From contig OX485803.1 in the NCBI GenBank assembly GCA_950295325.1, positions 62,509,554 to 62,573,553 of the forward strand: a stretch of DNA of 64,000 nt, in the 5' to 3' direction. The translations under genes and the position numbers were made by a program. Under the pieces are notes generated by a model, which was given only the letters and a program-made list of their open reading frames with translations, was not told where the DNA came from and did no database searches. Source of the stretch: Polytrichum commune. Lineage: Eukaryota > Streptophyta > Polytrichopsida > Polytrichales > Polytrichaceae. Shown piece after piece: positions 1 to 12,836 of this stretch. The stretch's first letter is position 1. Each line of letters begins with the position of its first letter.

Positions 1-782
1 TGTTCATATGTCAACATGACCTAGCAAACGTGACCCGATCGACTTCAAATTTTCACAAGAAGAATATATGGTAGTCTAGTTCACATCCATACGGTTGGAT
101 TAAAAAACAAACAGAGCGTAATTTGCTACATAACATAAATTTTCCAGCAGTAGTGCTGGAGGTGCCCGAAAATGGAATGTGAAGGCGTTTTGTGAGGTTA
201 AATCAGATACGTTAGTGTAATGCAGGATGCATGAGTTCCCATGGACGAAAAGAAGCCCCAGCAGCAGTGAAGACTACACTAGATAGGACCAGCAGCAAAA
301 GCACGTACTTACTGTACCCTATCCTGCTTGCCAGTACTGATTGTACAAATTCAAGGGAATAGTATATATATATAGATATAGATACGGTGCACGCCTTCTT
401 CTACTACTGTTTGTCTCCTGCATAAGCTTTTCTAATTTGCAAAGATAGCAATGACTCAGCAGAGTGAACCTTACCTTCTTCCACTTGTCACTCGCCTGCT
501 TGAAGGGCCGTTTACACACAACCATCTAGTACTTGAGTTGGTTGTGGGTCGGCCCCACTTTCACCCTCAACTATGATATTTCTTTCTTTCTTTCTTTCTT
601 TTATCGACACACAAGGTGTATGTAGGGTGGGTACACCCAATGTGGAGAGTGGCAAGGGGCCTACCATGATTTTTAGAGTTTAGGCAAGGTATCGATGCTT
701 AAAAGTAACACCGGTCTTTTGGCGACCTCGTTTATTTATCTTTAAACTGTTAACAAGTGAAAGTACCGATGTCGTCAACTAA
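1..782. other. Non-coding flank with TTTC microsatellite
   Basis: No supported gene. A short (TTTC)n tract lies near 579-601. The open frames here are short and show no recognisable motif. Confidence 0.6.
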
Positions 783-2007
783 GGGGCGGTTTACACTATG
801 GACCATGAAGTTGGACTAGGGCTCTGCAAGGCAGCTGATTGGCTTTTGAAGTTGTCCCGGGACAACTTCGGTTTACAGTAAGGAAAAAATGGCAGTGGGA
901 CCATGGAGGTTGAGGTCCCCAAAATATAAATTTTAAGGCCTAATAAATGCACTGACATGGTCCAACGGGTTTTGCGTTGAGAGAGGCAAGAGAGGTGGTC
1001 TGGTAGGAAAAGGCAAGGGCCCATGTCAGAGAAATGCCATTTCAAGAATGTTTTTAATGAATCTACCTTTTATTTTCCTTAATTATATTATAGCCCATGA
1101 GACATGCCAGCACTACCTTGCCCTACCCCTTAAACCGGCTTACACGTGTTTCATCAAACAATGCGGGACATCTAGAACTCAAGAATTCAAGTGCAGATTT
1201 GTTTTTTTGGCCTACCAGCTGCAATGTTTGGAATTTGGGGGCGTGTAACATACCGTTGGAAAGGTCTTGAAAATACCTTTCCAACGGTATATTACATGCC
1301 CCAAAATTATAAAAAAATAAAGTTGCAAAACAATAAAGAAAAATACATAGTCGTTTAGTGACTGTAGATCAGGGTGGTCAAAAGAAGCGCAATGGGAAAT
1401 CTTCTAACATTAATTATCAAAGAATTGAAATTTAGTGTTGAGCTAGGTTGGGTGGTAACAACATTAGATATAATCAAACACTAAATATCCTATTTAGTGT
1501 AGTGACAACACAAGGTACATGTCACATGTAAATTACATTGAACATGTACAAATTGAATCGCTCATTTTTTTTTCGTAAAAATTGTTGTGAGAAGATTTGC
1601 AAGCCACATCTTCGACACATTTAACAAGAAGCGAAGACAGTTGAAGCCCAAGAGATGACAGGAGAATGATCAAACTTTAAGGCGAAAAGAAGAAAAAACT
1701 AAGTGATAAGATAAGTGAAGGCATGTGTAGGCAAGTGAAGGCAAATTGAAGCCAACAAAATGGTCAAACTTCATTTTTTCCCAAAACTGCCCTTTTTGGG
1801 CTTATATTAAAAAAATCAGCGCATCCACTTCTTGCCACATGGTCATTCCTCTTGGTCCACATTCGGTTTACACCTAGTGAGGGGCCCAACGGCTTTGTAA
1901 TTCAATTTTTTAAGAACTCGGACCATGAAATGTAGACCATGAACTCGTACCGCGGAATAAGGCATCTTCCATGGGACGAGTTCATGGTCTATGGTGTAAA
2001 CCGCCCC
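783..2007. mobile_element. Harbinger/Tourist-like MITE split by a nested insertion
   Basis: The left end GGGGCGGTTTACACTATGGA and the right end (reverse complement of the same motif, ending at 2007) are terminal inverted repeats. A 3-bp TAA flanks both sides (780-782 and 2008-2010), as expected for PIF/Harbinger-type insertion. The left half (783 to about 1050) and right half (about 1835-2007) align to the left and right halves of the intact 445-bp copy at 5167-5611. The roughly 780 bp between them is extra DNA. The element encodes no protein. The superfamily is inferred from the target duplication and the GGG-start TIR. Confidence 0.8.
1050..1834. mobile_element. Insertion inside the 783-2007 MITE
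   Basis: This stretch has no counterpart in the intact MITE at 5167-5611. It is AT-rich and non-coding. It contains a strong hairpin at about 1245-1302, where ACATACCGTTGGAAAGGT pairs with ACCTTTCCAACGGTAT across a 9-nt loop. No clear termini or target duplication were found, so the type of inserted element is unknown. The exact boundaries are approximate because the MITE halves are diverged at the junction. Confidence 0.5.
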
Positions 2008-2159
2008 TAAGGCGTTGTTCACACACAAAATAATGTGTTGTTACCGTTATAGTTGCAATAGGGTCATCCAAGTATAACTGTGTTTGTGAGGAACACAATT
2101 TGCATTACAGTTACAAGTTTAAATTCATAATTTGTCCTACACACAAACCAATAGCGGTT

Positions 2160-2440
2160 TTTTTTTCCTTTTTTTTCCTTCTCCCCCCCCCCCCCCCTTT
2201 TATGTGAGTTCTTTTGGAAGTTCTCATTCTTGTGGATAGAAAGAGATGCAAAAGTGATGGGAGCCAATTGTATGATATTGTAATTACCATAGGACTGTCA
2301 CAACGGCACTTGAAATTCCCGTTGTCAAGGTGGATGACAACTTGGATGCAACAACAAAGTAAGGTGCTTCTTCTTCGAAGCAAGCACCCCCCCCCCCCAA
2401 AAAAAAAAAGGAAAAAAGAAAGAAAAGAAAGAGAAGATCT
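2160..2440. repeat. Low-complexity poly-T/C and poly-C/A tracts
   Basis: A T-rich run followed by a run of C (about 2159-2198), and a C-run followed by an A-run (about 2388-2412) continuing into purine-rich sequence. The open frames here are by-products of low complexity. From 2440 to 3970 I see no gene. Confidence 0.7.
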
Positions 2441-3970
2441 CTACTCACTAGTTGCACATAGAGTCCACCATTGAAAAGGGGAAGTAGTTCTTGGGCATGA
2501 AGAGACTCTCCATTCACGCTTGCCTCCCTAGGAAGTTGGTGTTAATGTTTATCTACCTTCATGTAGATTTAGTTTTGTATTGAACCTTTCCATATGTTAG
2601 AACGTTCAAAGAGTGCGCAATAGGAGCACTTACCTTAGTTGTAGTTGAAGTGTGGATTTAACCTCAACTATCGTCCCACTTATTGGTGCAATCCGTAGAC
2701 CCCCTCATCAACATTACGGCGGGAGTTAAAACACGTCCATAATAGTTCTTGAACAAACAGACATACCAAAATCTGAAATCATATGTCTAATGAAGCAAGT
2801 ACACAAAATAGCCATCAAACACCTCATGTATTTAGTGCTCAACAAAAGATGACTAGACAATAGACCACCCCCAGTGGAACAACCTTAATAACAACATCCA
2901 CCCAATGATAACTTCCATGACACAACTTAAGGGTGTTCGTATGGTGAACGAACACTGAAAGGAGGGAAGTACCCCACGTTGATGCTTGGTTAAACATGAT
3001 TCCTGCAAGAGAGAACAATCACCCATTCACATTGGAGGCAAAGCACCCCGATGTTTATTTTACTCTATTTTATCATTAATGCACTCCAGAGAGTGGAGAT
3101 AAACAATGTATGAATCATGTTGTACATGTTATAAACGATTAATTGCCGCCTATACATCTTCTACCATGTGTTGGCTCTAAATTACTTTCCATGTGCTACA
3201 TAGTTTCTGCAAACAAAGCCAAAATACAATAATTACAACTACTTCCAACTACACCTTATATTGTCGTTGAATGAGTATAATTACTGGAAATTGTGGTTGT
3301 CATCAAATCATCCTTATTGTTCGAAATTAGAGCCAAAGAAAGCAAACTACAACCATCAACCACTAATACGGTGGTTGTTTGTGAACGTCCCTTGAGTTTG
3401 TCATCGTCATTTTGTAACTTAGTAAGAACAAGCCTCTCTCAAGCTTAAAAAGAAATGGCACCCTACATATATACAGGTGTCTCAAGTCCTAAGTCCAAGT
3501 CACTTGAGGTCAATCCGTGCAATCTCAGCCATTGAGAGCATGGAAGTTGGGACTTCCCACTTCACATGGGGTCTCAAGTATGACATGGATGCCTACATGA
3601 CAACACTTTTTGGAGGTGGGGCTTGGGGCTTGTGATGAGAGTTGGGTTGATCACAAAGCTACACCCAACTCTTAACACAAGACCTGCAAATATGTGTGCA
3701 TAAAATAATCAAGATCCAATTTTCATGATAATTAACCACATTTTAATGGTGTCTCCAAGCTCAAAAAAGTTGGGACTTACTAACATGAGTGGGACTTGGC
3801 TCTTGGGACTTGGGAGCACATGTGAACCAACCCTAAGGTTGTGTTTCCATTGCGAAGTGCGAACAAAATGATGATGGATGTCTTGAACCATTTTCTCCAA
3901 GTAGATGATGTATTTTAAAGGATCCAAAATCAAACCTTCATGATCTTTCCGCTTTGTACAACCTGTATTA

Positions 3971-4330
3971 AGGGCCCCGAGCTAGACCGCATCTTCATTC
4001 GGCTGGGTCCTGTCCCTCCTACGCCTCCTTCAGTGTCCGGTCTTCTTGCCTGCACCTGCATGTGAACTCTTCCTCGTTGGCAACCAATGTGACAATACCC
4101 GGCCATTTGAGCCATTAAGCTCCTTTGGCATGTGGAGGGACTCCATCAATCCACTTGAGAATAATGAAAACGATGATAACTTGAATATTTGTAATTTTGA
4201 CCGGGTATTGTCACATTGGTTCCCAATGGGGAAGAGTTCCCACGCAGGTGCAGGCAGGAAGACCGGGTAATGAAGGAGGCGTGGGAGAGGTGTGGCCTAG
4301 CCGAATGAAAATGTAATCTAGCCCGGGGCG
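3971..4330. mobile_element. Fold-back element with ~130-bp inverted arms
   Basis: The arm at about 3971-4104 is the imperfect inverted complement of about 4199-4330. Shared blocks include ACCAATGTGACAATACCCGG / CCGGGTATTGTCACATTGGT, the CTGCACCTGC block and the CATTCGGCT block. The spacer is about 95 bp. The flanks TATTA (3966-3970) and TATTG (4331-4335) could be an imperfect 5-bp target duplication. The element is non-coding. The superfamily is uncertain. Confidence 0.7.
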
Positions 4331-5166
4331 TATTGAGGTGGGAAGTCTATCCAAACTGGCTATTCATGAAGAAAAAAGCTGGGCCATGGATTCTTGATGA
4401 CATCAACGTTCCATTCCCGCTTCCCAATGAAGGAGATCCACCCTAAGTGTAGGGAAGGCCTGGAGTAGAAAAACATTTTGAGCTACTCACTTGCACTCAA
4501 TGCTGCATGGCACACAATTTGACACGAGAACCCTTTTCATGTATAATGCTCTAGAAGAAATTTCGTCACTTTGCATTGCATGAAGTATGGTGGACCAGTG
4601 CTTTCCAGCGAGTTAAAATGTAATAGCACAGTAATGTCGGGTGAATATTCCATCAGAAAAATACAGTGTAGATATTGTGAGCATCTTTTTGTGGTGCGAG
4701 TTTTGTCTTGCAGGCATGCATTGGGAAAACATATGTGGAATGCATGTGTTTGTTTTGAGACATTAAATTCTGTAACCTCAACTTTACATTTGCGTATACC
4801 TTACTTCAGGATATGAGTTTATGTCAGCTCTGAATTGGCAATCAATAGAAGCATGACCAAATTAAAGTGTGACTCGTACACTTGCCACACGTTATCAAGG
4901 TTAACATGACAAGTGTAAAGAGGCGTGGTAGCTAGAGTGCGACATTGAAGACTATTCAGCTGGTCCTCCCACCCGAGTCACCTTGAGCTTTCATCATTAT
5001 TTCTTTATAAATGTAGGCAAAATCATAGTATCATAGGTAGCAGACTTGGGAAAATTGGTGCATATATGACACCATAGTAACGCTATGTGGAATTTCTTAG
5101 TACTAGATAACTCAGAACCTGGACTTTCTCGCACTGGTGAGGTCTCCTGGTGATTTTATATACTTA
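4331..5166. other. Non-coding, nothing recognised
   Basis: An 81-codon open frame at 4571-4816 has no recognisable motif and no supporting splice or promoter context. It is treated as chance. Confidence 0.5.
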
Positions 5167-5611
5167 GGGGCGGTTTACACTATGGACCATGAAGTCGTCC
5201 CATGGCCGTCTAAGCGATGTGATTGGACGTTGAAGTCGTCCCGGGACGACTTGGGTTTACACCAAGGAAAAAATGGCAGAGTGACCACGGAGGTTGAGGT
5301 CCACAAAATATTATTTTTTAAGCCTACTCTATCCACTGCCATGGTCCAACGGGTTTTCCGTTGGGACAAACAAAAGAGGTGGTATGGGAAAAAGAGCAAG
5401 GGCCCATGTCAGAAAAATGCCGTTTTAAGCCTTTTTGGTGCATGGTCATTCTTCATGGTCCACATTCGGTTTACACCTAGTGAAGGGCCCATGAACCATG
5501 AAAACTAATATTTTAGTAACTCGGACCATGGAAGTCGTCCCATGAAGTCGTCCCACGCAAAATAGGCCTCTTACGTGGGACGACTTCATGGTCCATAGTG
5601 TAAACCGCCCC
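5167..5611. mobile_element. Intact Harbinger/Tourist-like MITE (445 bp)
   Basis: Perfect terminal inverted repeats of about 36 bp start GGGGCGGTTTACACTATGGA and continue through CCATGAAGTCGTCCCA. The target duplication is TTA (5164-5166 and 5612-5614). The internal part repeats the GAAGTCGTCCC motif in both orientations, so the whole unit can fold. There is no coding capacity. It is the reference copy for the split element at 783-2007. Confidence 0.88.
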
Positions 5612-5614
5612 TTA

Positions 5615-7090
5615 ATACGTGGATGATTATGAAGTTGGACTCATCAGAGGCTGGAAGTTAGTTGGACTAGGGCTGAAATACTGGTGTAAAGCTTTCAAAA
5701 TGTTTCAATTTCACGGAGATTACCGCACTCTCTCGCTCTAGAGAATTGGTTGGTTTGAAACCATCTTGAAACCATCCCATTAGCTTTTTTGGTAACCTAA
5801 ATTTTAAAATCTTATTCATTACATTTCATTGCATGTGTCACTTCATATGGGTCTTGTATGGTCATTTCTTTTATTCATAGACCTATTGTTGTGTAGTCAA
5901 ATATGACAACTCTGAATGAACACCAAAAGACACATGTTATAATGAGAGTGGATGATGTGTCCAAAATAAATCAATCATCATGGGTTCAATAGTTAACACT
6001 TGAATTGGGAGTTACCTCAGTATGAAGTCCCAACCTACTCGTTGCTTTGACCTTTCTCTCATCAACTTTTGCATAAAAACTTGAAATGACAGTCTTTGTG
6101 ATATGCAATCGCTAACTAGATGAGACTAATCATGATATGATCTGAGGGTCAACATTGCATGGGGAGTTGGACGTGCCCACAATAAGGCCACATACCTTAT
6201 ATAGACTAAAGATAGAGCTCACGGAATGATTTTGCAAAATGTTATATCCGTCCACTTGGAAAGAAGGGATATTCACCACTATTTAAATTTTGACTAGTCC
6301 ATGAGATTCGCTCATTTCCTCATGGGCAAGCCTGGAAACGGGCATTGAATCAGCATTGTTTCCAGGAGTTCTCTACTGAGGCCCTCATTTGTATCACATC
6401 GGATAAGGCTGGGCCTACCGCCACTCTATCTCCACATGTGAACCCATTAGTGTTCTTCAATAATTTATGAGCTGTGGGCATCCTGTCTCTATGTATCTCT
6501 TTCGTCCATGATTGTGGAGTCATGGGCCCGAAGGCGACGAGCCTAGTGTAACTTCTACCATGCTTGTCACGCTTCACCCTCGTGAATGTGACCTCATTCG
6601 GACTATACACATGGCCTTCAAACGTGAAAGTGAGACTAAAGGCCGGTTTAGGCTATGGTGGAGAAGTGTACTGGTCGGTCAAGAATTTCTAGTTCAAGAC
6701 AAGGTTATTGGTGGCAATGGTTGGTATGGCGGACAAGATGGAAAAATTATAAAAATAAAAGGTCTCAAGGTGGAGTTCTCTAGAGGCCAAGTCTCTTGTC
6801 CGAGGGCTTGAGGCTGCCCAAGAAATTTGACCTTTAGAGAACCCCCCTAGCAAAAAGTGTGTGCTCTGTTAGTAGCTATGTCATTTTTTCATCCATGCTT
6901 GATGTTCTACATTAGAGAAGTCTTGGCTACGGTGTAACCCCCGGCCTGTGAAGGACCCATTTCGTAGCTGATCATATTGCACCATTCCCCTAAAATTCTT
7001 GACCATTGCAATTCTTCACCGTAGTTTAAATTGGCCCTAAGTTGGGAAGTGGTTCCAAAATATACACTCAAATAGCTTGTACTAGCACCT
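5615..7090. other. Non-coding, nothing recognised
   Basis: There are only short open frames without recognisable motifs and no splice-supported exon. Confidence 0.5.
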
Positions 7091-7251
7091 GGGGGTGTAG
7101 TCATTGGCCGGAGTAGTAATATAGGGTCGAACAAATGATAGGGTATTTTGAAATCATTTGGTCAAAAATTTATAAAAGAGTTTAGAATAATATAGGATAT
7201 AGAAAATGGCATTGGACGTCTTTAAAGTACTATAGGGTATGGAATAATAGG
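7091..7251 (+). repeat. Fragment of MITE family also present at 35157
   Basis: This segment aligns to about 35157-35318. Shared blocks include GTAGTCATTGG, AACAAATGATAGGGTATTTT and AAGTACTATAGGGTATGGAA. Only the left part of the element is recognisable here. From 7252 to 9500 I see no gene. Confidence 0.65.
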
Positions 7252-9639
7252 CCCCCATTAGAAAATGCAGTAGTCCTAAAATAGCCCCCTTTATATTAAT
7301 TGTTTTGGCCAAAAGTCTAAAATTGCTACTTTCTTGGCTACTTTGAGAGTGACATATTGGTCAAGATGAAAAAATTAAATTTGCTATTACTATGAATATA
7401 GTATTTTACTATAAGAAATATACTTCTTAGTTCCTTTATTTTTCTCGGATTCTTATAGTGACTTAACTACTCTTACAACTCAGTTAAACACTATATACAT
7501 CACAGAATTTACTGACTGATTACTGTAAGTTAGTACTCTTTTTTGCATCATATAGTGCTTACGTCTTGCTGGATTTAACTTAGTGTTAGTTGGATTGAAT
7601 TTTTTTTGGCAATCTAGTTTATGAATACTGTATGGTTTGGAAAAAAACGAATAAGTAAATGAATGAATGAAGATCTAGGCAAAAGAAGGCCTATCACCAA
7701 TCGAATACTCATCTACCAAGTTATTCTTACAACTAATCTAACATTCGATATTTGAGGGGTTTGTGGATTCTCTACCCATCCAATTAAAAAAAAAAATTGT
7801 CCATCCAAGGTTAGAATGGACGAGTTGGTGTTATAGGCGGTCAAGAATTAGAGTGGAGATCGACGTTCATGGCTTGGAGTAGGGGTTCCGCACCGACCAT
7901 CGCCAAGCCAAGATGAGAGTCAACCGGTAAACTCTCTAGCCCTACACTCTTCAATTTAAGAATAGAGGGAACACGACGAACGTAAAAACTCTAATCCAAT
8001 CCAACTATTCATGTAAGGCTAGGGAGTCAGTGCCCACCTAGTCGCCGAAAGAGATTTCAACTTTCATGTGTGCGGAGCCTTTCGGTTAAGTATTATAGTA
8101 GTAACTTTTCCGTTTATAGCTCGTTTGTGTTTGATAAAGTCGGGTTAATTATCGGCATGACCTCTCTACGTGTTGTAGGTGGTAAGGTCGAGGCACCTAA
8201 AACCGACCAGTTAAGAGATTTCCCACTGAGATTGGAGGTGTATAAGTCGAGGGAGATTTTTCCTTGAAGGGGAAATAAGTTTAAGGAGGAATGCAACTTT
8301 AAATTTCATGTTTACTTCAATATTTAATTTACTATGAATTTTGAAAGCCATTTTTTTTGTAATACATATAACCAATATGTAGGCCCACCTAAAACCGACC
8401 ACAGAAAAACTAACTTCTAACCACTAATTTTTTCAAAACGGCTAACGAATACTGCTACTATTCCGTTAATGTAGTGCTTGCATGCCAACCATCACTTCAC
8501 TAAAAGTCGACCATCTCTAAGACTAGTAACTGCTAAGGGATTGTTCATGCACCCAACCCACTAAGAGTTCAATCCAATTTGTGAGAAAAATGAGGCCCAT
8601 GCCCAATGGTCATTGGTAAGTTAACGCATGCGGTCATTTCCACATGCAACATGCGGTCACCATTTAAGGTCATTCCATGTACCCATACACGGCCGTCAAG
8701 CTGCCCCATTACCAGCCACTTGTTCACAGATTTCAAACCAAGCCGCCTCCTTATTCCGGGAGGGAGCCAACATGTAACCACGTTCATTTATTATTAATCA
8801 AAGTTGCGAATTCACAACTGACATAGTACAAAGTTGGCCACAGATCAAACCCGTGACCGGGTTTAGCCATAGTCTATAGGCTGGTTTTGGGAACCTGGTC
8901 GGCTATGGGTGCCTTGACCTTAAGGTGAGAGTAATGACCCACGAAACCTTCATCATGTTGTTGGCCCCAAAGATTGAAGGTAATGGCCTCAATTCTTGAA
9001 AATTATGTAATAGGTTGAACATACAAGTTGTCTTATTCTCTGGTCCCATTAAGTTGAAAATTTGTGATCAAACTGTATTAAATTAACTAACAACCAATAA
9101 AATTTGTACAATCTCCATGAACAAAAAACCAATCGGAAATTTAACTCAGAGGGTTGACACTACTTCCCCCTGGTACCAAAGATCGGAGGGTGCAAGTGTC
9201 AATCAACTTTCAAGAGACTCATACAGGGCCTTGAAGAGTTTGGATTAAGGTGTGCACCAAACATGTAGGTGGTGATACCATACTTTATGAACTTAGTAAT
9301 GGGGGCATTCATGGTTGAGGTACTACTTTTGGGACAAAGGACTTAAGGACTAGTGGATTTCCATGTTTATCATGATTTACTATTATTTGATCAATTAATT
9401 TTAAAGAAATAAGTAGATAGTTTATAGGCTATATCAAGAAAGATATTATTTCTTATTAAGTAATCACCAATAATAGAGAAATTCCCTATGAAATAAGTAG
9501 ATAAGTCATAAAACTTGAAAAGGGGTCAAATGACTTGTTTGGGCCACATCAATGGCATTTTTTGCTATTTAGGTGTGCATTGGTGGTCAATTATTTCCTG
9601 TTTTGCATCTTGGTACCTTGGTATAAGTGTCATGTGTCC

Positions 9640-10065
9640 ATTCATATCACGGGGAGGTCACTTCATTGTCAAGTTGACACCACGTGCGGACAAAGTTTGC
9701 TACCCCTATATTACATGTCATATATAATTTTAAAATTTATGATATTTTTTCTACATATACAAAACCATTGATAATATCTTTTGTATATTTTTTTGAAATT
9801 TTTAGTCATCTTTATTATTTTTAGTAAATTTTTAAGTTCAATTATGTGTCATTCTAGTTAGAAATGGTATGTTTTATGAAAAAAAACAAATCATCAAATT
9901 TAGTTACCACTTTTGACTATGTCATAGGTACTGTGTATATCTACCCATGAAAAAAATATGATAAAATTTTGATCCATTTTGGTGGTGCAACTTACCAAAA
10001 GAAGATTTTTTTTGGTCGCACGTGGTGTTCAACTTGACAATGGAGTGATCTACCCGTGATTAATA
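9640..10065. repeat. Inverted-repeat element (about 50-bp arms)
   Basis: TCACTTCATTGTCAAGTTGA followed by CACCACGTGCG at about 9658-9690 is the inverted complement of a block at about 10017-10052. The roughly 330-bp spacer is AT-rich and non-coding. This probably represents the paired subterminal parts of a MITE, but no target duplication could be fixed. Confidence 0.5.
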
Positions 10066-11908
10066 TAATTTTTTTTGTCCAATTCTAATACTAGATACAT
10101 TTCCTTTTAGGTGTGGCCGTGATTATATGTATTTTTGGCCATGTTTGGTGCCACATGTAAAGTTGGGCAATTGGTATTCAATACATTTTTGGTTTTATTG
10201 GTACACACTTGAACGATGATTGTGAGGAAAAAAATTGGGATCGTTTCGATTAATTCTTGTTGTCCTTTTCATTCCTTGATCCTAAGGTGAACAATTAAGA
10301 CAACACTCCTAAATGTCCTTTAAGGAATCAAAATGATATCTTAGATGACCCCATTCCTTCTAAATTAACTTTGTCGGTGTACTCAATATGGAGTATGAAT
10401 TGTAGGTATGATCCAAAATATGCTTTACAATACAAATCTAAGCATACCAAGCATGTGAAGTTATCTAAAAAAGTCCTTTTTCCGTTAGACACCCAAAAGT
10501 AGTACCCCAACCGTGAATGCCCCCTAATATAGGCTCTAATCAATCAACCATGAATTAAAAAGAAAGATTGAGATGGTGGGACTTAACTAAGGTCCCCCCG
10601 TTTAGAGAAATTAATCTATAAGAGGTAAGAAATTAGATGTGATCCAGCTGATTAAGCAAGTCCACTTGTTATCCCGTCAACTCGAGTAAGGAATAATTAA
10701 AAGCCACACATAAAGGATGTAAGCTAGGTTATTTCATTCATTAGGGTTAGGTTGTTTTGATCCTAAAGCTGAAGCGTCTGCGATTAGACTAGGATAGATT
10801 AGACATTAGGTTAGAAAAATTGATGTAGCTTAATAAATACCTTAGGTACTTAACCCCTAAGTGCCCAAGCCTTTCGGAATGCACTTTTCCTAAGAAATAT
10901 GTGCATGGCTTTAATACAATCCCCAATGGAGGAATTTGTCTTTTATCCAAAATCTAACCGTATAGATGTTTAAAGAACTTGTTTATTAGTGTGCATACCA
11001 ATTTTGAGACCAAGATTGCATAAGAGTTGTGAGATTCAAACAAGAGAAATGTATACATTCTTTTTTTTGTATGCCGCCCCTCCCCACAATGTTGGTATGA
11101 TTTGCTCATAAGTATTTTTAGGAGTTTGAGGTGACATGAACAACTCCAACATGTGAAAGAATACGAAAATGTGATTCCAAAGACCCTATGTATGCATATA
11201 GAGCTATCCCAATCATTTCGCAATCCTCCTTGCAATTCTTGAAATGCATTTTCTTTATTTTAACACTTGACGGTTTGATATTGCAAATTACTTCACATTG
11301 GTAATTGTGAATACTAATATTCGACGGTCAAAAATACGGAGCTTTTTTACTCTTTCCACTACGACACTTTTCAAAAGAAATAAATAATGAGAACTCTTTG
11401 GATATCAAAAACAAGTACAATAGTCCAATTAGCTGAAACATTGAGGAAATAGTAAAGCACTTTCTCCACCCATTCCCTACATCGCGGACATATATGCCTT
11501 TGCAACCTTCTCTAAAATCGAATATTTACTCTTTTTGGTAAAAAATGCCTCAATCCAAAAGTTGCCCTTCCATACTGCCCGCCAAAAAAAATTACGTGGT
11601 CAAAGGAATTTACCTGCCCACACACAAACGAGCCGAAAATTTTGGTCAACCATATATGGTTGCTCGGGCACTTAGGGGTTAAGATCTAGGTACAACTTAC
11701 CGAAGGATATGATATGATTACCAAATCTCTTCACAAACCGAAGCATTCATGAAATATCATAACATCCGGGTTTGGCTTGGGCACTTGCCAAGGCAAGCCA
11801 TCCTCACCGAAGGGCTTGTACAGTATTTTTTGGCTCCTTTAGAGGGGGTGCCCAAAAGCACCGCAGAGAGCATTTTTCGTTGTTTGCTGATGTGGTTGAC
11901 ATTTACAG
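10066..11908. other. Non-coding, nothing recognised
   Basis: AT-rich sequence with short open frames only. No family signal was recognised on either strand. Confidence 0.45.
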
Positions 11909-12185
11909 GAGGCCAAAGCGAATCATAGAGTGGAAGGACTTGTTCCAGTTATCTTGGCTAAAGACGAGACAAAAGTCAAGGCTCATATATCTTGGGACGC
12001 CCGGTCTTATGGATTGGTGGACTTCAGTGGACTGAAGAAAAATCATTTGTGCATATCCACTTTCAGGCCACATGTGGAGAATGGTGAGAGTGGATATACA
12101 ACCATAGTAGATTCTTTCCAACAGACTGACAAGGGGAGCTCTGCTCGGGTCATTATGGTGAATCCTTTGCATGTTTTGTTTCCAG
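11909..12185 (+). pseudogene. Isolated coding exon of unknown multi-copy gene
   Basis: An open frame runs from an acceptor (ATTTACAG, ending 11908) to a donor (G|GTACAC after 12185). The peptide is gene-like, with LAKDETKVKAHISWD near the start and SSARVIMVNPLHVLFPG at the end. I do not recognise a named family. The spacing of conserved-looking residues and clean splice borders argue that it is, or was, a real internal exon. No partner exons were found within 2 kb, so it is probably a gene or transposon remnant. The function is unknown. Confidence 0.45.
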
Positions 12186-12836
12186 GTACACAACTCCCGT
12201 ATTATATGGTCCTAATTATAATCACTTATAATGCGTTTTAGTCCAATATTGAGTGATACAATTTGTTTTAATGTAGGAAACCCTTGTAGCCCTTCTAACA
12301 AGGAATCCAAAAATGTAATTATATATAGGAAATGAATATATTTTGAAGCATATAATTGCATTAAAAACCTAATTATATGATTTTTTTTAATACAGGTACC
12401 ATAGGTCAAACTACCCAACTTTTTGGACTTTTTAATAAAAGTTTAACATTGTGAATGAATTATAATTTTAATGGGAGGCTTAATAAATATGCAACCCAAC
12501 TTCTTTTTCATCTCATTTTTTTTTAATTTGGTCTTTACCCAAAATTTTTTTCATCTCATTTTATTTAATTTGGTCTTCACCCAACTTTTTGATCATTTTA
12601 ATTTGATATAATTTGATATAATTTTTACAAAAGCCGTCCTCTAAGCCGTTTTAAGTACGATGCCCCCTGCGTATAATATGGGAGTTGCGTACCCGGGGTT
12701 TTGTTGCCTAGACTTGTACTTGTTGTGTCCTATACTTGCACTTGTTGTGTCCTATACTTGCAATCGCCTCAATTCTGATTGAGTCCGTAATCAATGAAAG
12801 ACTATTGACACGCTTGGGCAAGACAGTTGTGGGCTT

